Assembly (NCBI GenBank): GCA_043770095.1
Contig: JAYVIR010000012.1
Location: 1 to 15,023, forward strand
DNA from: JBGSUZ01 sp043770095
GTDB taxonomy: Bacteria; Bacillota; Clostridia; Peptostreptococcales; Acidaminobacteraceae
Direction: 5' to 3'
Length of the DNA: 15,023 nucleotides
In this document: positions 1-5,190 of the stretch, piece after piece
Layout: every line of letters begins with the position of its first letter
Numbering within the stretch: the stretch's first letter is position 1
Translations under genes and position numbers: made by a program
Notes under the pieces: model-generated
The model's database searches: none
The model's input: only the letters and a program-made list of their open reading frames with translations
What the model was told of the DNA's origin: nothing

Positions 1-951
1 CTCCAATCGCGTTGAAACCGATTTTCGCATAATCGCACCCCTTTGATCGAGGCGATTGGTTTGATCTTTACTGGCAAAGAAGGTATTAACCAAGGTGACA
101 GCGGAGTCAAACGGCTGTATGCGTGGGTCATCTTTCATGTTTTGGGGCATGAAACAGAGCGTTTCGAACGGTTTAATATGCTCGCTGTCCTCATAGTACA
201 TAGAATACGTAAAGGCATCTTTTTCTAAAAGCTCTCTAAAATCGAATAGAATGGCTAAAAAAGCATTAAGCTGCTCGGTATTCCAACTCGATAAAACCTC
301 TTCCGTAGGCAGGTCAGTTCCATAAAGCAGCCATTTGGCACTTGAGGGGCTGAATCCTTGCCATTCTTTAACGAGCCACTTATGAGCCAAGAGTTCTACT
401 TGCTGAAGGTCTTCGAGTGTTGGAAGTTCAAGCAGCAAATTCTTTTTGTCAAATGGTGGCGGCGTATAGGGAATGCCAGGAAAAACTTGACGAGTACGGC
501 TCACCGCCGCAGAGACGCGTTTAATCGATTCTAAAATCTTCAAAGTTTCCTTTTGATATAGAATAATATTGGAGTGTTTGCCCATGATTTCAATGCAGAG
601 AACTTTGGTGCTCAGCTCTGCGAGTTCGTCACGAGATTCCACTTCAATTTCAATAATACGTTCAAGTCCGATTTGGTTAAAGGCAGTAATTCGACCACCT
701 GCAAGGTGTTTTCTAAGGAGCATGCAAAACATCGGTGCTTGCATTGGATTTTCTTTTTTTGTATCAGATAAAGAGATGTAAGGAATTGAGGCATCGGCAG
801 AAATTTTGAGTTTGTAATTTTGAGATTCTGCGCGAATGTGCATGATCAATTCATCTTTTTCGGGTTGATGAATTTTGTCTATTTTACCACCCAATAAAGT
901 GGTTCTAAGTTCGTTCACGAGACTTTTAAAAAACAAGCCATCATAAGCCAT
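1..951 (-). CDS. rqcH: RqcH / NFACT-family ribosome quality control protein, N-terminal part (3' end outside window)
   Basis: The leftward frame from ATG at 951 stays open for 317 codons to base 1, so the gene is cut by the window edge. The translation begins MAYDGLFFKSLVNELRTTLL and carries the NFACT-N signature: GGRITAFNQIGLERI (residues 85-99) followed by EIMGKHSNIIL (about 126-136). Known for the family: RqcH binds 50S subunits carrying stalled peptidyl-tRNA and recruits tRNA-Ala to add C-terminal alanine tails; older annotations call it fibronectin-binding protein. Full-length homologues are roughly 550-600 residues, so the coiled-coil and NFACT-R parts lie to the left. The start is fixed by a strong ribosome binding site just upstream. 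Residues 97-98 read Glu-Arg where the Bacillus protein has Asp97-Arg98. The gene is transcribed divergently from dapF. Family assignment is firm. Confidence 0.93.
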   Translation of the reverse strand, partial: MAYDGLFFKSLVNELRTTLLGGKIDKIHQPEKDELIMHIRAESQNYKLKISADASIPYISLSDTKKENPMQAPMFCMLLRKHLAGGRITAFNQIGLERIIEIEVESRDELAELSTKVLCIEIMGKHSNIILYQKETLKILESIKRVSAAVSRTRQVFPGIPYTPPPFDKKNLLLELPTLEDLQQVELLAHKWLVKEWQGFSPSSAKWLLYGTDLPTEEVLSSWNTEQLNAFLAILFDFRELLEKDAFTYSMYYEDSEHIKPFETLCFMPQNMKDDPRIQPFDSAVTLVNTFFASKDQTNRLDQRGAIMRKSVSTRLE

Positions 952-966
952 GGAGGTCACCTCCTA
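952..966 (-). promoter_or_regulatory. Ribosome binding site of rqcH, embedded in a palindrome
   Basis: Read leftward, AGGAGGTGACCTCC directly precedes the ATG at 951. AGGAGGTGA is a full match to the anti-Shine-Dalgarno end of 16S rRNA. The bases at 952-964 (GGAGGTCACCTCC) also form a perfect odd-length palindrome. It cannot fold on itself as a hairpin with a normal loop, so the symmetry may be chance or may mark a protein site. Confidence 0.8.
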
Positions 967-1029
967 GATTGTCATTCATGGACTAATAATATCGGTCAGC
1001 CAAAATTAAATTTAAATTGGACTTAAGAC

Positions 1030-1038
1030 AGTATAGCA
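1030..1038 (-). promoter_or_regulatory. Extended -10 promoter of rqcH
   Basis: On the minus strand the sequence reads TGC-TATACT, an extended -10 element (TGn plus a hexamer one base from TATAAT). No good -35 hexamer is present 17 bases upstream (about 1053-1058, an AT run). Transcription would start near 1023 and give a leader of about 70 bases. Confidence 0.55.
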
Positions 1039-1076
1039 TTAATGTACATCTTTTAAAAGAAAATGGGCTGAGTTTA

Positions 1077-1085
1077 TGGTACAAT
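1077..1085 (+). promoter_or_regulatory. Extended -10 promoter of dapF
   Basis: The sequence reads TGG-TACAAT, a TGn extended -10 with a hexamer one base from consensus. As with the divergent rqcH promoter, no recognisable -35 lies 17 bases upstream (about 1057-1062). The start of transcription would be near 1092, giving a leader of about 29 bases before the GTG start of dapF. Confidence 0.6.
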
Positions 1086-1120
1086 AGAAACAATTATAAA
1101 TTATTGAAAGTGGTGATTTT

Positions 1121-1963
1121 GTGAAGTTCATGAAATGGCACGGCGCGGGAAATGATTTTATTCTGATGAAGGCTCAAGATTTGGTCGGTTATGGAGAACA
1201 TAATTTGTCTGAACTTGCAGTGAAGATGTGTCACAGGCAAATTGGCGTTGGGGCAGACGGGATTATGGTCGTTTTTCCTTCAGTTCTAGCCGATTTTAAG
1301 ATGGTTTATTACAACTCAGATGGTTCCTATGCGGCGATGTGTGGCAACGGCATTCGGTGTTTTGCTGCCTTTTGTGCTTACGAGAGACTTTTGGAAAAAA
1401 ACGATTTTACCGTTGAGACAGGCGATGGCATAAAAAGCATTCATATTAACACGGAAAATGGGTATGAAGTGACTGTAGAGATGGGGACGCCAGTTTTGAC
1501 GTTTTCTAAGATGCCAACAACGATGGAAGATTGTGGCCTCGGTTTAAATAAATTGCAGGTAGAAGATTTGTGTTTAAAGGTGGATGTCATGAAAGTTGGC
1601 GTGCCACACACGGTAGTTGATTTAGAAGACTTGGTCTTTTCGGAAAAAGATTTTCGAAAGTATGGCAGTCTGATTGAAAAAATGACTATTTTTCCAGAAG
1701 GTACAAATGTCAACTTCGTCAAAAAAAGTCATGACGGCACGCTTCGAGTAGATACTTGGGAACGTGGCGCAGGACTGACTTTGGCATGTGGCACGGGTGT
1801 CTGTGCATCGGCTTATTCTTATTACAGAAGAGGGCTTGTAGAACTGCCTGTAAGTGTTGAAGTGGCAGGTGGCGTACTTCAAATTGACATAATAGAGGAC
1901 AAAATTTACATGACGGGGCCGGCAAAGCCAATCACAAAAGGATTTTTCTTAATGGAGGCATAA
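1121..1963 (+). CDS. dapF: Diaminopimelate epimerase
   Basis: DapF interconverts LL- and meso-diaminopimelate by a two-cysteine, cofactor-free mechanism, supplying peptidoglycan cross-links and the last step before lysine. The 280-residue protein has the usual family length. The catalytic pair is visible: Cys74 in MCGNGIRC and Cys223 in LACGTGVCAS. The opening MKFMKWHGAGNDFI aligns with the family start (MKFxKxHGxGNDFI), which supports the GTG at 1121 rather than the in-frame ATG at 1130. A GGTGA element ending four bases before the GTG is a modest ribosome binding site. The motif before the second cysteine reads TWERGAG, with Trp where Tyr is common. yicC follows after one base, so the two are almost certainly cotranscribed from the extended -10 promoter upstream. 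Confidence 0.96.
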   Translation: MKFMKWHGAGNDFILMKAQDLVGYGEHNLSELAVKMCHRQIGVGADGIMVVFPSVLADFKMVYYNSDGSYAAMCGNGIRCFAAFCAYERLLEKNDFTVETGDGIKSIHINTENGYEVTVEMGTPVLTFSKMPTTMEDCGLGLNKLQVEDLCLKVDVMKVGVPHTVVDLEDLVFSEKDFRKYGSLIEKMTIFPEGTNVNFVKKSHDGTLRVDTWERGAGLTLACGTGVCASAYSYYRRGLVELPVSVEVAGGVLQIDIIEDKIYMTGPAKPITKGFFLMEA

Positions 1964-1964
1964 T

Positions 1965-2846
1965 ATGATTTTTAGCATGACTGGCTACGGCCGCGGAGAA
2001 GTTGAGACGCAAATTCACAAAGTGACCATCGAAATGAAATCGGTAAACCATAGATACAGCGAAGTGCTTGTTAAAATGCCAAAGAAACTCAATATGTTCG
2101 AAGACCGCATTAAAAACATGGTTAAGAACAGCATTTCTAGAGGCCGTTTAGAAATCTACATCAATTTTGACGAGCAAGTTGGCGAAGATTTCATGATGAA
2201 GCCAAATTTTGCGGTCATCGATCAGTACGTGAACAGTTTAAATGCCATTAAGGACAGATACGAAATTAAAGAAGACATTAGTTTGAGTCTTTTAGCAAGA
2301 TACCCTGACGCTTTGTCGATTGAGTATAAAGAAGCAGATGAAGAATTGATTTGGAAACTCTTAGAAGAGGCGATGCAAAAAACGCTTAGCGCTATGATGG
2401 AAATGAGAAAGAATGAAGGCGACAAGCTGGCTGAAGACATTTTGGGCAGAGTGAGCGGCATTCAAGAGACTTTAGAGAAAATTGAAGCGCAATCGCCACA
2501 GTTGGTAGAAGCGTATCAAACCCGTCTCCAAGACAGAATTAAAGAACTGTTAAGCGGCGTGGCGGAAGTCGATGAAGTGAAGATTATCCACGAAGTGGCT
2601 ATTTTCGCAGATAAAACCAATATTGCTGAAGAAGTTGTAAGACTCAGAAGCCACTTTGTACAAATCGAAGAGATTTGCAAATCTGGCGGAGCAATCGGCA
2701 GAAAGCTTGATTTCCTCATTCAAGAGATGAACCGTGAAATCAATACGATTGGCTCAAAGTCGCCTGATATTAACATTGCCAATGCTGTGATCGAAGTGAA
2801 AAGCGAGATTGAAAAGATCAGAGAACAGGTTCAAAATATCGAATAA
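1965..2846 (+). CDS. yicC: YicC/YloC family endoribonuclease
   Basis: The 293-residue protein begins MIFSMTGYGRGE and has the expected YicC N-terminal domain, a charged helical middle (about residues 120-200), and the C-terminal DUF1732 block with GRKLDFLIQEMNREINTIGSKS near residues 246-267. Known for the family: E. coli YicC and Bacillus YloC are metal-dependent endoribonucleases acting on single-stranded RNA, and E. coli YicC has been linked to turnover of the small RNA RyhB. The ATG lies one base after the dapF stop, and GGAGG at 1954-1958, inside the dapF end, serves as its ribosome binding site. In many Bacillota the next gene is remA; here it is absent and a promoter region precedes gmk instead. 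Which RNAs it cuts cannot be read from the sequence. Confidence 0.93.
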   Translation: MIFSMTGYGRGEVETQIHKVTIEMKSVNHRYSEVLVKMPKKLNMFEDRIKNMVKNSISRGRLEIYINFDEQVGEDFMMKPNFAVIDQYVNSLNAIKDRYEIKEDISLSLLARYPDALSIEYKEADEELIWKLLEEAMQKTLSAMMEMRKNEGDKLAEDILGRVSGIQETLEKIEAQSPQLVEAYQTRLQDRIKELLSGVAEVDEVKIIHEVAIFADKTNIAEEVVRLRSHFVQIEEICKSGGAIGRKLDFLIQEMNREINTIGSKSPDINIANAVIEVKSEIEKIREQVQNIE

Positions 2847-2848
2847 AA

Positions 2849-2859
2849 ACGTTGAACGT
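2849..2859. repeat. Short palindrome upstream of the gmk promoter
   Basis: ACGTTGAACGT is a perfect odd palindrome of 11 bases, lying five bases upstream of the putative -35 hexamer of the gmk promoter and three bases after the yicC stop. The position would suit a protein binding site, but a palindrome this short can occur by chance. Confidence 0.3.
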
Positions 2860-2863
2860 ATCA

Positions 2864-2891
2864 TTGTCATTAAATTGCTTTTAATTATTAT
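2864..2891 (+). promoter_or_regulatory. Sigma-A-type promoter of gmk-rpoZ
   Basis: TTGTCA (2864-2869) and TATTAT (2886-2891) each differ by one base from the -35 and -10 consensus and are separated by 16 bases. Transcription would start near 2898, giving a leader of about 95 bases before gmk. The yicC-gmk gap is the longest between same-strand genes in the window, which supports an independent promoter. Confidence 0.6.
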
Positions 2892-2940
2892 GGCGTTTGC
2901 TATTGATATTCGTTCGGAAGATGGTTAAACTTGATAAGTT

Positions 2941-2964
2941 GGCGTTTAATGAAAAACGCCTTTT
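2941..2964 (+). promoter_or_regulatory. Hairpin in the gmk leader, possible attenuator
   Basis: GGCGTTT (2941-2947) pairs with AAACGCC (2954-2960) around the loop AATGAA, followed by TTTT (2961-2964). The seven-base stem and short T run look like a weak intrinsic terminator between the gmk promoter and its start codon. A second GGCGTTT at 2892-2898 could pair with the same 3' arm. It might instead be the end of the dapF-yicC transcript. Confidence 0.45.
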
Positions 2965-2992
2965 CGTAATTTATACAAGAAGGAGTTTTTAT

Positions 2993-3631
2993 ATGAAAAG
3001 AAGAGGTCTGCTCATAGTGGTCTCGGGTCCATCCGGTGTAGGCAAGGGAACGATATGCAAGGAGCTTTTCAAAAGCGGCGATGATATCCATCTTTCTGTT
3101 TCTGTGACAACACGGTCGCCTAGAGAAGGCGAAGTGCCTGGCAAAAATTATTTTTTCATCACTCATGAAGAATTTCTTGATATGATAGAAAATGATGAGC
3201 TGTTAGAATATGCAAAGGTTTATGACAATTATTATGGAACGCCAAAGAAATTTGTCATGGATCAACTCGACGAAGGTCGAGACATTTTACTTGAAATAGA
3301 CATTCAAGGGGCGCTCCAAGTTAAAGACAAGTATCCAGAAGGGGTATTCGTGTTTATCGTGCCACCTTCAATGGAAGAACTCCGCAATCGAATTGTTGGC
3401 AGAGGCACTGAAACCCTTGAAGCAATTAACAAGAGGTTCTCAAGTGCATATGACGAAATTGACTTGATGAGTAATTATGATTATTATATTATTAATGATA
3501 CTGTTCAGAATGCAACCAGGAAGCTTCATAGCATTTTAGAAGCGGAATGTTACAGAATATTACCACATAATGTTACTCAGCTCATCCAAGAGCTAAAGGA
3601 GGAAAAAAAACATGTTGAAGCCACCTATTAA
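2993..3631 (+). CDS. gmk: Guanylate kinase
   Basis: Gmk phosphorylates GMP to GDP with ATP, in the cytoplasm, feeding GTP and dGTP synthesis and (p)ppGpp metabolism. The 212-residue product has the P-loop GPSGVGKGT (12-20), then the GMP-binding segment SVTTRSPREGEVPGKNYFF (about 37-55), and further on the EIDIQGA motif and the arginine-containing lid (RNRIVGRGTET). The frame is open upstream to 2897, but the start at ATG 2993 is preferred: AAGGAG (2980-2985) is correctly placed and the protein then begins MKRRGLLIVVSGPSG, as homologues do; the extra 32 residues would precede the conserved fold and match nothing expected. The last 20 bases overlap rpoZ, so the two are translationally coupled. 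Confidence 0.96.
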   Translation: MKRRGLLIVVSGPSGVGKGTICKELFKSGDDIHLSVSVTTRSPREGEVPGKNYFFITHEEFLDMIENDELLEYAKVYDNYYGTPKKFVMDQLDEGRDILLEIDIQGALQVKDKYPEGVFVFIVPPSMEELRNRIVGRGTETLEAINKRFSSAYDEIDLMSNYDYYIINDTVQNATRKLHSILEAECYRILPHNVTQLIQELKEEKKHVEATY

Positions 3632-3818
3632 TGAACTGATTGACATAGCGGGTAGCCGTTATTCTTTAGTCGTTGCAGTCTCTAAGAGAGCAAGACAAAT
3701 TATTGAAGGCGACGAGGTATATGTACATGCAAAAAGCCTTAGCAAGCCGGTTTCTATAGCAACACAAGAGATTTACGAAGGTAAAATTGAGTGCGTTAAA
3801 AGCTCAGAAGAAGACTAA
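3612..3818 (+). CDS. rpoZ: DNA-directed RNA polymerase omega subunit
   Basis: Omega binds the beta-prime subunit and aids assembly and stability of RNA polymerase. The protein has 68 residues, typical for Gram-positive omega. It shows the conserved pattern PPINELIDIAGSRYSLVVAVSKRARQI near the N-terminus and IATQEIYEGKI near the C-terminus. The ATG lies inside the end of gmk (20-base overlap), with AAAGGAGG at 3595-3602 as ribosome binding site. The gmk-rpoZ pair is conserved across many bacteria. A large hairpin follows the stop codon, suggesting at least partial termination after this gene. Confidence 0.93.
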   Translation: MLKPPINELIDIAGSRYSLVVAVSKRARQIIEGDEVYVHAKSLSKPVSIATQEIYEGKIECVKSSEED

Positions 3819-3832
3819 ACTTAACAAAGAGT

Positions 3833-3877
3833 GCTTTTCCTTTCTAAACGTGTTTTAGGTGAAAGGAAGAGCCTTTT
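3833..3877 (+). terminator. Long hairpin after rpoZ, probable terminator or attenuator
   Basis: Bases 3833-3843 pair with 3862-3872 (GCTTTTCCTTT with AAAGGAAGAGC, one G-U pair), and an inner stem CTAAA (3844-3848) with TTTAG (3854-3858) continues it, leaving GTG as a bulge. The tail is C plus four T (3874-3877). The stem is long but the T run is short, so read-through into coaBC is likely. Confidence 0.55.
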
Positions 3878-3901
3878 CCATTAAAGGACGGTGAAGACAT
3901 C

Positions 3902-5116
3902 GTGTTATCGGGAAAAAATATCGTTTTAGGGGTTACTGGCGGGATTGCTGTCTATAAATCTGTAGATTTGGTGAGCCGTCTTCGAAAACTGAATGCCAAT
4001 GTTTATGTGGTCATGACTGAACACGCAAAGGCGTTTGTAACACCGCTTACTTTTCAATCGATGTCTCAAAATTATGTGGTTCATGATATGTTTGAAGCAC
4101 CTAAGACTTGGGATGTGGAGCATATTGCACTTGCCAAAAAGGCTGATTTATTTGTTGTAGCACCTGCTACTGCTAATGTGATCGCAAAGGTCTGTCACGG
4201 CATTGCGGATGATTTTTTAACGACAACACTTATGGCAACACCTGCGCAAGTTGTTTTTGCGCCGGCTATGAATACCAATATGTATGAAAATCCAATTACT
4301 CAAAACAATATCAGCATGCTTAAAAACCTTGGCTACGAGTTTATAGAGCCAGGAACTGGCCGTCTGGCCTGTGGCGATTTAGGGGCAGGAAAAATGGCCG
4401 AACCTGTTGATATTTTAAATTATATTGTTAAATTCTTTGAGCCTAAGTCTCAGCCGATGAAAGGCGTTAAAGTGCTCATCAGTGCGGGGCCAACCATAGA
4501 GCGCATAGACCCTATTCGCTATATTACCAACCGGTCGACTGGAAAAATGGGTTATGCCATTGCTAAAAAAGCGCTTGAACAAGGCGCTCAGGTAACGCTT
4601 GTATCTGGCCCAACTCAGCTCACGCCGCCTGAAGGTGTTGAATTTATATCCGTTGAGTCAGCGGTTGAAATGTACGATGTGTTCATGGCGCGTATGCAAG
4701 AGCAGGATATTATTATCAAAACGGCCGCAGTGGCAGATTATAGACCACTTGAAGTGGCTAAAGAGAAAATCAAAAAATCTGAGGGTGAAATGGCACTTAA
4801 ATTCACCAGAAACCCAGATATCTTAAAAACGTTAGGCGAAAGAAAAACCCATCAGGTATTGGTCGGGTTTGCGGCAGAAACGACGGACGTTCTGACGTAT
4901 GCAAAGCGCAAAATTGAACAAAAACATTTAGACTTTATCGTTGCAAACGATGTTTCCCAAGAGGGTGCAGGTTTTGCGGCGGATACAAATATTGTTACAT
5001 TGATTGACAGCGAGGGCAATGTGTCACCTTATAGTCAGCAATCAAAGGAAGCTGTGGCTGAAATCGTTTTAGAAAAAGCCATGGGCTATTATCACAAAGT
5101 TAAAGCTAAAGAGTAG
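3902..5116 (+). CDS. coaBC: Bifunctional phosphopantothenoylcysteine decarboxylase / phosphopantothenate-cysteine ligase
   Basis: CoaBC catalyses two successive steps of coenzyme A synthesis: cysteine addition to 4'-phosphopantothenate (CoaB, C-terminal) and FMN-dependent decarboxylation to 4'-phosphopantetheine (CoaC, N-terminal). The 404 residues match the fused form. CoaC features are the flavin-binding GVTGGIAVYKS (10-20), catalytic His74, PAMNTNM (121-127, Asn124) and GTGRLACGDLGAGKMAEP with Cys157. CoaB follows from about 187, with SAGPTIERIDPIRYITNRSTGKMG (194-217) and KTAAVADYRP (273-282). The start is GTG at 3902, giving MLSGKNIVLGVTGG as in homologues; AAAGGACGGTGA upstream is an imperfect ribosome binding site. 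It is flanked by hairpins on both sides, so its mRNA level may be set partly by read-through. No promoter is clearly visible. Confidence 0.96.
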   Translation: MLSGKNIVLGVTGGIAVYKSVDLVSRLRKLNANVYVVMTEHAKAFVTPLTFQSMSQNYVVHDMFEAPKTWDVEHIALAKKADLFVVAPATANVIAKVCHGIADDFLTTTLMATPAQVVFAPAMNTNMYENPITQNNISMLKNLGYEFIEPGTGRLACGDLGAGKMAEPVDILNYIVKFFEPKSQPMKGVKVLISAGPTIERIDPIRYITNRSTGKMGYAIAKKALEQGAQVTLVSGPTQLTPPEGVEFISVESAVEMYDVFMARMQEQDIIIKTAAVADYRPLEVAKEKIKKSEGEMALKFTRNPDILKTLGERKTHQVLVGFAAETTDVLTYAKRKIEQKHLDFIVANDVSQEGAGFAADTNIVTLIDSEGNVSPYSQQSKEAVAEIVLEKAMGYYHKVKAKE

Positions 5117-5132
5117 GTAATCCTGCTCTTTT
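5108..5132 (+). terminator. Terminator hairpin overlapping the coaBC stop codon
   Basis: AAAGAGTAGG (5108-5117) pairs with CCTGCTCTTT (5122-5131), ten pairs including one G-U, around the loop TAAT. The 3' arm runs into a fourth T at 5132, then ACTTTA. The coaBC stop TAG (5114-5116) lies in the 5' arm, so ribosomes finishing coaBC would disturb the hairpin. Confidence 0.6.
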
Positions 5133-5174
5133 ACTTTATGTAGGGTGCAGATGTATGACATAGATGTATGGCAC

Positions 5175-5184
5175 AAAGGAGGTG
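5175..5184 (+). promoter_or_regulatory. Ribosome binding site that fixes the TTG start of priA
   Basis: AAAGGAGGTG is a near-perfect Shine-Dalgarno sequence, six bases before TTG at 5191. It lies downstream of the in-frame ATG at 5164, which has no such site, so translation most likely begins at the TTG. Confidence 0.85.
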
Positions 5185-5190
5185 TTAGAA

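Noticed and set aside
43..781. Several open frames on the plus strand within 1-950
   Set aside because: They lie antisense to rqcH, whose conserved protein sequence explains the region; they have no ribosome binding sites and no recognisable motifs.
612..794. A 60-codon leftward frame inside rqcH
   Set aside because: It is in a different frame from the conserved RqcH translation and overlaps it fully. I checked codon by codon that the RqcH frame itself is unbroken, so this is not a sign of a frameshift.
1000..1020. AT-rich near-palindrome CCAAAATTAAATTTAAATTGG considered as an operator
   Set aside because: The symmetry is imperfect and the sequence is almost all A and T, so such matches are expected by chance.
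1719..1931. Antisense frame in dapF with many cysteines and histidines
   Set aside because: It lies opposite the conserved second catalytic motif of DapF; its composition is a by-product of the sense codons.
2897..2992. N-terminal extension of guanylate kinase or a small protein in its leader
   Set aside because: The region holds a promoter and hairpin, has no ribosome binding site for the early start, and the added residues precede the normal family start.
2900..3166. Leftward frame of 88 codons over the gmk start
   Set aside because: It overlaps the gmk promoter, leader and P-loop coding sequence on the opposite strand, with no ribosome binding site or family resemblance.
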